From positions 1 to 22,701 of the forward strand of contig JAZRUJ010000052.1 of assembly GCA_045652445.1 (NCBI GenBank): a DNA stretch of 22,701 nt, given 5' to 3'. Numbering within the stretch: the stretch's first letter is position 1; each line of letters begins with the position of its first letter. The notes below the pieces were generated by a model. That model did not search any database. It was not told where the DNA came from and saw nothing but the letters and a program-made list of their open reading frames with translations. Below are positions 7,120 through 14,451 of this stretch, piece by piece. The position numbers and the translations under genes are program-made. Source of the DNA: RGIG995 sp045652445. Its GTDB lineage: Bacteria > Bacillota > Clostridia > Oscillospirales > UBA644.

Positions 7120-8175
7120 ATGAGGGGAAACACCATCCGAACCTTTTTAGGTGCAAATTCGGGAAAGGGCTTTACATCACTCTATTCCACATTTCCAAGA
7201 GAAAATCGAACTGTTATTATTAAAGGTGGTCCGGGGAGCGGAAAAAGTAATATCATGAAAAAAATTGCCGCACGTGCATTGAAGGAGAACTGTTTTGTAG
7301 AATATTGCTATTGTTCTTCCGATGCAGAATCGATTGACGCAATCAACATTCCGGAAAAATCTCTATGTGTTGTGGACGGAACCGCACCCCACCTAATGGA
7401 TCCGCGATATGCAGGGGCACAAGACGAAATTTTTTATACAGGACAATTTTGGGACGGAAACAAATTAAAAAAATCTTTTTTGGAAATTCAAGATTTAACC
7501 AGGCGGATTAAAGAATGTTTTGCGAGAACCTACCGATATCTTTCCTCTGCTCAAAATGCGGTGGAAGATATCCGCAACATCGCACGACGGAACACTTCCA
7601 TGGAAAAACTTCAAATCTTTGCACAACATACATCTCACCGTCAAATCAAAAAAAAGACCGGTACAACGGAACTATTGCCCCGCTTCTTGTCTTCGTTCAG
7701 TCCGCAAGGCTACGTTGTTCACCGCGATACGGTTTATACTTTGGCAGAAACGGTCTTTGTGCTGGATGATCCTTATCGAATTTCGGACTTCTTTTTAGAA
7801 GCGATGATGGAATCGGTGGAAAATTGCGGACAAAAGATTTATCTGTGCTACGATCCCCTTTGTCCTGATAAACTACAACATCTGATCTTCCCGGAATCCT
7901 CCGTTGCATTTGTCTCGGGAACAAAAGAAACACCTTTTGAACCGCAAAACGCCTATCGCATTCATCTTAACCGCTTTACAACGCTCAATACAGAAGAAAA
8001 AAATCGATGCAAAACTGCGGAATCTTTAATTGACGCCTGCATTAAAGAAGCATTGGCTTCCCTCAAACAGGAAAAGGCATTTCATGACGATTTGGAAGAA
8101 TTTTACGTAGAAACGATGGATTTTAAAGCACTAAATATTCAAACTGAAAAACTTATAAAACAACTCTTTTCATAA
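7120..8175 (+). CDS. Duplicated P-loop ATPase (PRK06851-like) with degenerate second half
   Basis: 351 aa. Walker A GGPGSGKS is at residues 36-43, preceded by FLGANSGKGF and followed by EYCYCSSD and VVDGTAPH. Residues 188-268 repeat this plan: FLSSFSPQGY, TVFVLDDPYRISDFF, IYLCYDPLCPDKLQHLIFPE, AFVSGT. In the second copy the P-loop is replaced by DDPYRISD, so only the first can bind nucleotide. I recall the layout from an uncharacterised Bacillota ATPase family (PRK06851), usually with two P-loops; its substrate is unknown to me. ATG with GAAGGAG 8 bases upstream. Divergent from the MocR-type regulator, with shared operator-like repeats. It ends at a bidirectional terminator. Confidence 0.75.
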   Translation: MRGNTIRTFLGANSGKGFTSLYSTFPRENRTVIIKGGPGSGKSNIMKKIAARALKENCFVEYCYCSSDAESIDAINIPEKSLCVVDGTAPHLMDPRYAGAQDEIFYTGQFWDGNKLKKSFLEIQDLTRRIKECFARTYRYLSSAQNAVEDIRNIARRNTSMEKLQIFAQHTSHRQIKKKTGTTELLPRFLSSFSPQGYVVHRDTVYTLAETVFVLDDPYRISDFFLEAMMESVENCGQKIYLCYDPLCPDKLQHLIFPESSVAFVSGTKETPFEPQNAYRIHLNRFTTLNTEEKNRCKTAESLIDACIKEALASLKQEKAFHDDLEEFYVETMDFKALNIQTEKLIKQLFS

Positions 8176-8177
8176 TA

Positions 8178-8205
8178 AAAGACGGCAGATTTTTCTGCCG
8201 TCTTT
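8178..8205. terminator. Bidirectional terminator between ATPase and membrane-protein genes
   Basis: AAAGACGGCAGA and TCTGCCGTCTTT form a perfect 12-bp stem with a TTTT loop. It lies 2 bases after the ATPase stop and 4 bases from the stop of the convergent gene; T-rich DNA follows on both strands. Confidence 0.9.
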
Positions 8206-8209
8206 ATAC

Positions 8210-8725
8210 TTAAAACCGTTTTTGATACAGGTTGTATTTCCGTTTTTTCTTCTTAAACCATTGAGGAAATTCCCGTTTTAATTTGATATAATAAACCGAG
8301 AACAACACCGAACAAAGCACAAAAATCAAATGTTCGCCGATTAAAATAAAGAATTGCCATTGTACTCCGGAATTCACGATATCTAAAACAATCCAGACGA
8401 TGTCCGCAATCCACAAACCGCAAATTCCCCAAATACAAACGGCTTTTCCTTTTCGACGGAACAAAACTAAGACCGTCAAAAGAGCCAGAGACAAATAGGC
8501 CGCAAGATAAGCGAAATAGATCCATCTTGTCATCGTTAAATACGATTCTGACAGCCATTGTTCATTATTTTCCGAATAAAGGTATACCCATTTAAAATAA
8601 TAACCCCCAAGAAAAGGTGTAAAATTCTGTTGAAAAATCTGCCAAATGAGAGTCATTAAAAAGGTAGAAACCATCGGATATAATGCAACACAACAAAGCC
8701 ATTGTAATTTTTTCTTTGGGGTCAT
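8210..8725 (-). CDS. Four-helix membrane protein of unknown function
   Basis: 171 aa. Hydrophobic segments at about residues 10-30, 68-90, 95-117 and 122-147, with a very basic C-terminal tail (FKKKKRKYN) predicted cytoplasmic. Between helices 1 and 2 lies a 35-residue, aromatic-rich loop. No motif identifies a family. The ATG has GAGGAG about 5 bases upstream and a perfect-consensus promoter further up. It is a single-gene unit, divergent from spoVT and convergent with the ATPase gene. It could be a small transporter-like or envelope protein; I assign no function. Confidence 0.7.
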   Translation of the reverse strand: MTPKKKLQWLCCVALYPMVSTFLMTLIWQIFQQNFTPFLGGYYFKWVYLYSENNEQWLSESYLTMTRWIYFAYLAAYLSLALLTVLVLFRRKGKAVCIWGICGLWIADIVWIVLDIVNSGVQWQFFILIGEHLIFVLCSVLFSVYYIKLKREFPQWFKKKKRKYNLYQKRF

Positions 8726-8764
8726 AACGTCTCCTCTGAATTCTTGAAAAATTAACTACAAGTC

Positions 8765-8793
8765 ATTATATCACAAACACAAAATAATGTCAA
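8765..8793 (-). promoter_or_regulatory. Consensus sigma-A promoter of the membrane-protein gene
   Basis: TTGACA (8788-8793) and TATAAT (8765-8770), 17-base spacer, minus strand: a perfect match to consensus. Its -35 overlaps the -35 position of the opposite spoVT promoter. Confidence 0.85.
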
Positions 8794-8819
8794 TTGGTGC
8801 GGTATATTTCTCCTATAAT
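8791..8819 (+). promoter_or_regulatory. Candidate promoter of spoVT
   Basis: TATAAT at 8814-8819 with CAATTG at the -35 position (17-base spacer), a poor -35. In B. subtilis spoVT is read by sigma-G, but I see no good sigma-G boxes here. A GCAAAT/ATTTGC inverted repeat flanks the leader. Confidence 0.4.
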
Positions 8820-8864
8820 AGCAAATAATAACCTCACAATTTGCAATTAAGGAGAACGGAATAT

Positions 8865-9407
8865 ATGAAAGCAACCGGGATTGTACGTCGGATTGATGAT
8901 TTAGGACGAATCGTGATTCCTAAAGAAATCCGAAAAACCATGCACATTCGGGAAGGGGCACAGTTGGAGATCTTCACCGACAACGAAGGAAGTGTAATCT
9001 TCAAAAAATACTCCCCCATCGGGGAATTGGACGAATCGGTATCCGATTATGCGGAAACCGTGGCAAAAATTACGGGAAACACCGTAGTGATCACAGATAA
9101 AGACATGATTGTTGCCGCTGCCGGAAACAACCGGAGAGAACTGCTCCATAAGAGAATTTCCACGGAAACAGAACTGCTGATCGAACAACGCAGACCATAC
9201 GTTTATAAGATCGGTGATGAACGAAAACCGCTTTGTAAAGACCTGGAAAAAATTTATGCAGGTGTTGTCCATCCGATTATTTTGGAGGGTGACGCCATCG
9301 GTTCGGTCATCATGCTGATCCCCGACATGGGTAACGCCCCCAGCGAAACGGATGTAAAAGTTCTTGCCGCAGCAACACAAATTTTAAGTAAACAAATTGA
9401 ACCCTAA
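8865..9407 (+). CDS. spoVT: Stage V sporulation protein T
   Basis: 180 aa (B. subtilis SpoVT 178 aa). Residues 1-50 are an AbrB-type swapped-hairpin DNA-binding domain, MKATGIVRRIDDLGR then IVIPKEIRK, almost identical to SpoVT. Residues about 56-180 form a GAF-like domain. SpoVT tunes late forespore gene expression and spore properties (family knowledge); AbrB-type paralogues are also common in Clostridia, so the exact role is inferred. The frame is open 8 codons upstream, but this ATG follows AAGGAG at 10 bases and matches homologues. Monocistronic, with a strong terminator directly after it. Confidence 0.88.
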   Translation: MKATGIVRRIDDLGRIVIPKEIRKTMHIREGAQLEIFTDNEGSVIFKKYSPIGELDESVSDYAETVAKITGNTVVITDKDMIVAAAGNNRRELLHKRISTETELLIEQRRPYVYKIGDERKPLCKDLEKIYAGVVHPIILEGDAIGSVIMLIPDMGNAPSETDVKVLAAATQILSKQIEP

Positions 9408-9412
9408 AAAAT

Positions 9413-9437
9413 GACCGCTGAAATCAGCGGTCTTTTT
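9413..9437 (+). terminator. Terminator after spoVT
   Basis: GACCGCTGA/TCAGCGGTC, a 9-bp GC-rich stem with a tiny loop, followed by TTTTT; preceded by A-rich DNA, so it can also act for the convergent gene, whose stop codon lies in its T-tract. Confidence 0.88.
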
Positions 9438-9753
9438 ATTGTTCCGAATCTTCGTCCAACGTTTCCAATAAAAAACTGACGGGACGAAATCCATCATTAC
9501 AAGAAATCATGGCAGATTTTTCGTTTTTCATCCACCCATCAAAGAAATTTCCGCCGCCCTTGGCAAGGGTCTCCACAAAAGAAGCCATGCAATTCCAGGC
9601 TTCCCCGCACAAGCCCTCCGGTCGTTTCCCATTTTGGGAAACATATACGTCTCCCAGTATCATTTCACAGGGATGCTCTAACGGATTCTCATATTGCTCC
9701 ATCAAATCGGGATAAACAGAACGACGCATAACGGTAATTCGCACGTTTTTCAT
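9436..9753 (-). CDS. TIGR04076-type small protein, function unknown
   Basis: 105 aa. Pattern MKNVRITVMRRSVYPDL, then a cysteine (HPCEMILGD), EGLCGEAW, a FVETLAKGG stretch, and SCNDGFRPVSFLLE at the end. This is the layout I associate with family TIGR04076, small cytoplasmic proteins found in Clostridia and others, with conserved cysteines and no known role. ATG with AGAGG about 6 bases upstream, and a consensus promoter. It overlaps the T-tract of the spoVT terminator at its 3' end and is read convergently with it. Confidence 0.75.
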   Translation of the reverse strand: MKNVRITVMRRSVYPDLMEQYENPLEHPCEMILGDVYVSQNGKRPEGLCGEAWNCMASFVETLAKGGGNFFDGWMKNEKSAMISCNDGFRPVSFLLETLDEDSEQ

Positions 9754-9781
9754 AACAATCCTCTTCCTTTTTTATACCTCA

Positions 9782-9810
9782 ATTATACTATAATTCCAGC
9801 AATGTGTCAA
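9782..9810 (-). promoter_or_regulatory. Consensus sigma-A promoter of the TIGR04076-type gene
   Basis: TTGACA (9805-9810), 17 bases, TATAAT (9782-9787) on the minus strand. Divergent from the promoter at 9820, with 9 bases between the two -35 boxes. Confidence 0.85.
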
Positions 9811-9819
9811 TTATACTTC

Positions 9820-9848
9820 TTGACAAAACAGGAAAAAAATGGTAAAAT
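9820..9848 (+). promoter_or_regulatory. Sigma-A promoter of the Spo0A-like gene
   Basis: TTGACA (9820-9825), 17 bases, TAAAAT (9843-9848). The predicted leader is about 27 bases and contains AAGGGGG. Confidence 0.8.
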
Positions 9849-9881
9849 TATGAGGTCTTTTAGAAAAAGGGGGATGATACT

Positions 9882-10673
9882 GTGAAAAAGCGTTATCGGA
9901 TTGCAATTATTGCCGGTCCGGAGCATATTTCGGTCATCCGCCGCACCGCACGGCTGTCCTTCGGAAAAGATAATGTTCTTGCTTCTATGCATCCAGGAGA
10001 TTTACTTGCAATTTTAGAAAAATTACACCCTACAACTCTAATTATTGACCCTAATTTACTCGACTTTTATAGAGTTTCTCCCCAAGACGTAGTCGCACTC
10101 AAACGCCGTTTCCGTGTACATATTATCTGCATTTGTGCGTACCCACCAACAAGCGAAGTCGAAGAAATCATTCGCAATCTAAAACCGGAAAAAACCCTTA
10201 TTTGTCCCCCGGAATATTTGTCTTTAATGTCGGAAATCCCCTTATTAAGCACCAACAAATACGTAAAGCTAAAAGAACCTTTAAGGAACAAAACCGCAGA
10301 AAATATTGACTATATTTTTCGAGAATGCAGATTCCATTGTAACGCAAAAGGATACCGTTATTTGAAAGAAGCACTGTTTATGATCTTGTTTAATCCAGAT
10401 CTGCAACGTTACGGCGGTGCAAAATATATTTATAATACCCTCGGGGAAAAATACAACGAGACACCTCGCATTGTAGCACGATCTATACTCCGTTTTTTGG
10501 AATCTTCGTTAACCCCGGAGGCAGAGAAAAAATTTCGGGAAATGCTATCCATTCCGCCTGTTACCCGGTTATTTCCAATTAGTTTCCTGCATTTTACAGG
10601 AATATTTACCGCATATTATGGCGGAACATTCGGAGATCCTATTAAACTTCTCGTTTATCCCAGACGACGTTAA
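9882..10673 (+). CDS. Spo0A-like DNA-binding protein with degenerate receiver domain
   Basis: 263 aa, about the size of Spo0A (267). Residues about 142-210 match the Spo0A C-terminal domain: a FRECRFHCNAKGYRYLKEAL stretch, then a KYIYNTLGEKYNETPRIVA segment at the recognition-helix position. Residues 1-120 have receiver-like strands and helices, and D56 (LIID) sits where the phosphorylated Asp would be, but the acidic pair after strand 1 (IAG here) and the conserved Lys (ICPP here) are missing, so normal phosphorylation is doubtful. In the recognition helix, by my hand alignment, two of three base-contacting Spo0A residues differ. GTG start with AAGGGGG 8 bases upstream. It probably is not the master Spo0A but a paralogue. 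Its stop overlaps that of sigE tail to tail. Confidence 0.78.
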   Translation: MKKRYRIAIIAGPEHISVIRRTARLSFGKDNVLASMHPGDLLAILEKLHPTTLIIDPNLLDFYRVSPQDVVALKRRFRVHIICICAYPPTSEVEEIIRNLKPEKTLICPPEYLSLMSEIPLLSTNKYVKLKEPLRNKTAENIDYIFRECRFHCNAKGYRYLKEALFMILFNPDLQRYGGAKYIYNTLGEKYNETPRIVARSILRFLESSLTPEAEKKFREMLSIPPVTRLFPISFLHFTGIFTAYYGGTFGDPIKLLVYPRRR

Positions 10674-11389
10674 ACAATTTCTTTTAACCGTTCTTTGAGG
10701 TTGCTTAAAATCTTCTTTTCCAATCGTGAAATGTACGATTGTGAAATTCCAAGAAGATCGGCAACCTCTTTTTGTGTATAGGTCCGACCGCCGGAAAAAC
10801 CGTAACGCAATTCAATAATTCTACGAGATCGATGAGAAAGCCTACTCACCTCCGCTTTTAACAACGCTGCCTCATCTTCGCGTTCAATTTCTTTCCCAAC
10901 TTCATCTCCCCCGGAATCAAGAATATCGCTTAACAGCAATTCGTTCCCATCCCAATCTACATTTAAAGGCTCTTCTATGGAGATTTCATTTCGCAAATTT
11001 CCCGTTTTTCGAAGGTACATTAAAATTTCATTTTCTATACAGCGAGAAGCGTAGGTTGCCAATTTGATATTTTTCCCCGGACAATAGGTATTGACAGCTT
11101 TTATTAAACCGATCGTTCCGATGGAAATCAAATCCTCTATCGAGCAGGACAACGATGAGATTTCAAATTTTCGGGCGATGTAGACAACCAACCGTAAATT
11201 ATGTTCAATCAATGTATCCCTCGCACCAACGTCGCCGGTGATCAATCGAGAAACGCATTCCTGTTCTTCTTCCAACGATAAAGGAGCCGGCAGAACGTCA
11301 CTTCCGTTAATATAAAACAAGCCGTTTTCTTCCGTGCTTTTTTTACGTAAGAACCAAAGTATTTTCCAAAAAATCTGCTGCAAATTCAT
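10670..11389 (-). CDS. sigE: Sporulation sigma factor E (pro-sigma-E)
   Basis: 239 aa, the same length as B. subtilis SigE. Region 2 contains NLRLVVYIARKFE, EDLISIGTIGLIKAVN and KLATYASRCIENEILMYLR (about 64-127); DWDGNELLLSD at 145-155; region 4 helix-turn-helix at about 205-225 (TQKEVADLLGISQSYISRLE). The first about 25 residues are the hydrophobic/basic pro-sequence that tethers it to the membrane until SpoIIGA cuts it near FYING (25-29). Directs early mother-cell transcription. ATG 3 bases after spoIIGA, with GGAGGAG in the spoIIGA end as ribosome site. sigG, commonly next downstream, is absent here. No terminator is seen after the gene. Confidence 0.97.
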   Translation of the reverse strand: MNLQQIFWKILWFLRKKSTEENGLFYINGSDVLPAPLSLEEEQECVSRLITGDVGARDTLIEHNLRLVVYIARKFEISSLSCSIEDLISIGTIGLIKAVNTYCPGKNIKLATYASRCIENEILMYLRKTGNLRNEISIEEPLNVDWDGNELLLSDILDSGGDEVGKEIEREDEAALLKAEVSRLSHRSRRIIELRYGFSGGRTYTQKEVADLLGISQSYISRLEKKILSNLKERLKEIV

Positions 11390-11392
11390 TCA

Positions 11393-12223
11393 CTATTCTC
11401 CTCCTATTAAATCCGGTGAAATGATTCCGGAATATTGCCCTCTTGATTCGACTGGTCGGTCGGTTACTGCAACAACCACATTTTGTACAATCCCATTTAC
11501 GATAAACGACTCGGGAACAAACGCCGACAACATTTGCCCTTCTCCTGAAACGGAACGATAAGGAATTACTCTTGCCCGATGCGAAAACCGAGCCGCAAAT
11601 TCATATGTCATAGGAAGGGGGAAGGTTTTATCAAGGTGTTTTTGAAACAAGGAAAATTCCAGCAACACCACAGGTAGTCCTGAAACAGGGTCGGTTAAAA
11701 AATTTCCAGTATCCACAAAAGAGCGAAAGAGAATTTCTTTACCTTCAATTTTCAAAACACAGTCACAACACTGTTTGTATTGATTTTTCTTTCGTTTTAA
11801 GAGAAAAATATGTAATATAAAAAACGATAAAATAATGGAAATAACCGTCCGGAAAAATGACAAATAAAAATAACCGGCATTTCTAAAAAACAAGCATGAC
11901 ATTCCAAAAAACAGCCCGGAAATACAGAATAAACAACCAATATATATCATTAAGAGGATGACTCCACGCCAAACATTTCGCAACGTTCCAAAAGCCGTTT
12001 TTCCTCGCAAAGAAATGAGACAAATCACGAAACCCAATATAAGAATGACGGTGTATGGGACGACGGGTAAAATAAATAGCCCGGAGAGAAGACCGGAAAA
12101 GAACGACCATACCAGGCACTCAAAAACAGTGCGACGAAGATCCAGGGAGATTAGCGTAAGGCGAAATACTGCAAAATGAATTAACATACCAATCAAAACC
12201 GCCAAATCCGGATAAACAACCAT
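11393..12223 (-). CDS. spoIIGA: Sigma-E processing peptidase SpoIIGA
   Basis: 276 aa. N-terminal half has about five membrane helices (residues 5-25, 33-53, 55-71, 86-108, 118-142); the C-terminal half is the aspartic-type protease domain with DTGN at 171-174 followed by LTDPVSGLPV, and PYRSVSGEGQMLSAFVPE. It activates pro-sigma-E at the sporulation septum on a forespore signal. The frame is open 7 codons upstream, but that ATG overlaps the -10 box; this ATG gives MVVYPDLAVL as in homologues and has GGGAG 8 bases upstream. The predicted leader is only about 13 bases. First gene of spoIIGA-sigE. Confidence 0.93.
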   Translation of the reverse strand: MVVYPDLAVLIGMLIHFAVFRLTLISLDLRRTVFECLVWSFFSGLLSGLFILPVVPYTVILILGFVICLISLRGKTAFGTLRNVWRGVILLMIYIGCLFCISGLFFGMSCLFFRNAGYFYLSFFRTVISIILSFFILHIFLLKRKKNQYKQCCDCVLKIEGKEILFRSFVDTGNFLTDPVSGLPVVLLEFSLFQKHLDKTFPLPMTYEFAARFSHRARVIPYRSVSGEGQMLSAFVPESFIVNGIVQNVVVAVTDRPVESRGQYSGIISPDLIGGE

Positions 12224-12242
12224 CTCCCTCACTCCCGAATCC

Positions 12243-12275
12243 ATTATACCGCATAACTTGAGTATAATTTGTCAA
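12243..12275 (-). promoter_or_regulatory. spoIIG-type promoter with 21-bp spacer (Spo0A-dependent class)
   Basis: TTGACA (12270-12275) and TATAAT (12243-12248) are perfect boxes but 21 bases apart. The B. subtilis spoIIG promoter is known for a 22-base spacer and needs Spo0A~P to work. Here the sequence TGTCAAA over the -35, read on the plus strand at 12270-12276, is one base from the 0A box TGTCGAA. Spo0A control is therefore likely, though not shown. Confidence 0.75.
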
Positions 12276-12309
12276 AGAAATGAAGAAGAAAAATTTTTAC
12301 AATATCTAC

Positions 12310-12344
12310 AAAAAAAATCTCCGTGACCGAAATCACGGAGATTT
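12310..12344 (-). terminator. Terminator after rny
   Basis: AAATCTCCGTGA/TCACGGAGATTT, a 12-bp stem with a 6-base loop (12315-12344), followed on the minus strand by an eight-T run. It isolates rny from the spoIIGA promoter 40 bases downstream. Confidence 0.92.
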
Positions 12345-12356
12345 TTAATTCGTTGA

Positions 12357-13907
12357 TTATTTTGCGTATTCAATGGCACGATTTTCACGAATAACGTGAA
12401 CTTTAATCTGACCGGGATATTCCAATTCGCTTTCAATACGTTTTGCGATATCACGGGCAAGAATGACCATATCGTCGTCGCTGATATCTTCGGGACGAAC
12501 CATAACGCGGATTTCACGACCTGCTTGAATGGCATAGGTACGTTCCACACCCTTGAAGTCATTGGCAAGAGATTCCAACTTTTCAAGACGTCTGATATAG
12601 TTTTCAATATCTTCTCTGCGGGCACCAGGACGGGCAGCGGAAATTGCGTCTGCAGCCTGTACGATGGCGGCGAGAACCGTTTTGGCTTCCACGTCGCCGT
12701 GGTGGGCTTCGATGGCGTGAACGATATTTTCGTGTTCTTTATACTTCCGGGCAAGATCTACACCGATAGAGATGTGAGACCCTTCGGTTTCTTGGTCAAC
12801 AGACTTACCGATATCATGCAGAAGACCTGCACGTTTTGCCGCGTTGATATCTACCTTCAATTCACCCGCAAGAATACCGGACAAATGAGCAACTTCAATA
12901 GAGTGATTCAACACGTTTTGACCGAAAGAAGTACGATAATGAAGACGTCCGAGGAGTTTTACCAGTTCAGGATGAATTCCGTGAACGTTGGTTTCAAAAA
13001 TCGCCCGTTCCCCTTCCTTCTTGATGACTTGATCCACTTCTTTGCGAGCCTTTTCAACCATATCACCAACGCGGGTAGGATGAATACGACCGTCTTGAAT
13101 CAAGCGTTCCAGAGCGATCCGGGCAATTTCACGGCGAACCATGTCAAAGCTGGAAAGAACAATGGTTTCGGGGGTATCGTCAATAATTAAATCAACCCCG
13201 GTCAAAGTTTCCAAAGCACGAATATTTCGACCTTCACGACCGATAATACGCCCCTTCATTTCATCGTTGGGCAAGGTTACGGAAGATACCGTAGATTCGG
13301 ATACGTGGTCGGAAGCACACTTCTGAATGGCACGGGAAATCAGCTCGCGAGCTTGGACTTCCACTTCTTCTTTCGTCCGAGCTTCCATATCCTTAATCAT
13401 AGCAGCGGATTCGTGTTTCAAATCATTTTGCAAAGTTTCCAAAAGATAAGCACGAGCCTGATCTGCAGTCATCGAAGAAATTTGTTCCAACATCTTACGT
13501 TGTTGGGCAATCACTTCGTTCTTTTCCACTTCCAGGGCTTCCATTTTTTTCATCTGGCGATCCAGATTTTCTTCCTTGGTAACAAAAGAAGTTTCTCGCT
13601 TATCCAGCATTTCTTCTTTTTGAACCAAACGTTTTTCCATCCGTTGCAATTCGCCCCGGCGTTCCCGGATTTCCCGTTCAGCTTCGGTACGGTTGCGGTG
13701 AATTTCTTCCTTTGCTTCCAGCAAAGATTCTTTCGATTTTGTTTCTGCAGTCTTAATGGCGTCGTTAACAATGTTTCGGGCTTTTTCTTCTGCGGAGCCA
13801 ATGGCGGCTTCTCCGATTTTTTTACGGTAGACCATACCGATGAGGAACCCGATAACAACAGCTATTACAACGGCAACAACCGCAATAATGATTTCTGTGG
13901 TAGTAAT
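12357..13907 (-). CDS. rny: Ribonuclease Y, probable AUU start
   Basis: 516 aa from the chosen start (B. subtilis RNase Y 520). N-terminal membrane helix about residues 6-26, long charged coiled coil to about 190, KH domain with GREG at 223-226, HD domain with catalytic H364-D365 (LLHDIGK), and the family C-terminus ending AIEYAK. Membrane-bound endoribonuclease starting bulk mRNA decay. Start choice: a strong AAGGAGG (13917-13923) precedes the in-frame ATT at 13907 by 9 bases. There is no ATG, GTG or TTG at proper distance; TTG at 13916 touches the ribosome site, and the upstream ATG at 13964 lacks one and lies at the predicted transcript end. Monocistronic. Identity is firm; the AUU start is inferred. 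Confidence 0.95.
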   Translation of the reverse strand: MTTTEIIIAVVAVVIAVVIGFLIGMVYRKKIGEAAIGSAEEKARNIVNDAIKTAETKSKESLLEAKEEIHRNRTEAEREIRERRGELQRMEKRLVQKEEMLDKRETSFVTKEENLDRQMKKMEALEVEKNEVIAQQRKMLEQISSMTADQARAYLLETLQNDLKHESAAMIKDMEARTKEEVEVQARELISRAIQKCASDHVSESTVSSVTLPNDEMKGRIIGREGRNIRALETLTGVDLIIDDTPETIVLSSFDMVRREIARIALERLIQDGRIHPTRVGDMVEKARKEVDQVIKKEGERAIFETNVHGIHPELVKLLGRLHYRTSFGQNVLNHSIEVAHLSGILAGELKVDINAAKRAGLLHDIGKSVDQETEGSHISIGVDLARKYKEHENIVHAIEAHHGDVEAKTVLAAIVQAADAISAARPGARREDIENYIRRLEKLESLANDFKGVERTYAIQAGREIRVMVRPEDISDDDMVILARDIAKRIESELEYPGQIKVHVIRENRAIEYAK

Positions 13908-13916
13908 GACAGTCAA

Positions 13917-13923
13917 CCTCCTT
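13917..13923 (-). promoter_or_regulatory. Ribosome binding site deciding the rny start
   Basis: AAGGAGG, a full match to the 16S tail, with TTGACTGTC (9 bases) before ATT. The site is strong, so the rare start codon would limit translation (inference). Confidence 0.7.
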
Positions 13924-13974
13924 AATGGTTTTCTCTGTATTTGAAAATTCGGTGAATTTAACATATACAAATAT

Positions 13975-14003
13975 ATAATATATTATTTTTATATTTTTGT
14001 CAA
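13975..14003 (-). promoter_or_regulatory. Sigma-A promoter of rny
   Basis: TTGACA (13998-14003), 17 bases, TATTAT (13975-13980), minus strand. Transcription would start near 13968, leaving a leader of about 60 bases to the ATT start. Confidence 0.8.
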
Positions 14004-14077
14004 CATTTTTTAAAAGAAAATTGCAGTTTTGTCACAATTACTATGGCGAAAGGCAGGAAAAACTCCAAAATTGGGGG

Positions 14078-14106
14078 TTGAATTTTTCGCGGATCTATGT
14101 TATAAT
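14078..14106 (+). promoter_or_regulatory. Sigma-A promoter of the coiled-coil/deacetylase-like/HD operon
   Basis: TTGAAT (14078-14083), 17 bases, TATAAT (14101-14106), about 50 bases before the first gene. Confidence 0.8.
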
Positions 14107-14154
14107 GAATAAAAAATACAACACACTTAAAATGCATCAAAAGGAGCGAATGTT

Positions 14155-14442
14155 ATGCAACGCAGTAAATACGACAGCAACAATACCTTCCTCCGCAAAA
14201 AAAAGACAGATTTAATTTTTGCCGGGGTTGCTTTGTTTTTCTTAATATTAATGATTGTTCTTCTGGTTCAATATACCGGGCTTCGGGAACAAAACGCTTC
14301 TCGTCCCGAACAATATGGTTCTGTGATGCAAGAACTTAACGATGTAAAAACCGAAAAGAGCGATTTGGAATCCAAAATCGATGCTTTGACAAGAGAGATT
14401 AACGAATTGAATCATAAGATCTCTTCTTTGGGCGGGAATTGA
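14155..14442 (+). CDS. Small single-pass membrane protein with coiled coil
   Basis: 95 aa. Basic N-terminus (RKKK at 14-17), one membrane helix at about 19-40, then a heptad-rich coil about 55-92 (LNDVKTEKSDLESKIDALTR). Topology is predicted as N-in, with the coil outside. The plan resembles division proteins of the FtsL/DivIC/FtsB kind, but I see no diagnostic motif and do not name it so. ATG with AAAGGAG 8 bases upstream. The next gene, 9 bases on, also codes for a membrane-anchored coiled-coil protein, so the two coils may pair (inference). Confidence 0.75.
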   Translation: MQRSKYDSNNTFLRKKKTDLIFAGVALFFLILMIVLLVQYTGLREQNASRPEQYGSVMQELNDVKTEKSDLESKIDALTREINELNHKISSLGGN

Positions 14443-14451
14443 GGTGACACC

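Noticed and set aside
10561..10640. Hairpin TTCCTG/CAGGAA as sigE terminator
   Set aside because: Short stem inside the Spo0A-like coding region and no T-run on the sigE strand.
14155..14442. Calling the coiled-coil protein FtsL/DivIC/FtsB
   Set aside because: Only size and topology agree; no family motif and no division genes beside it.
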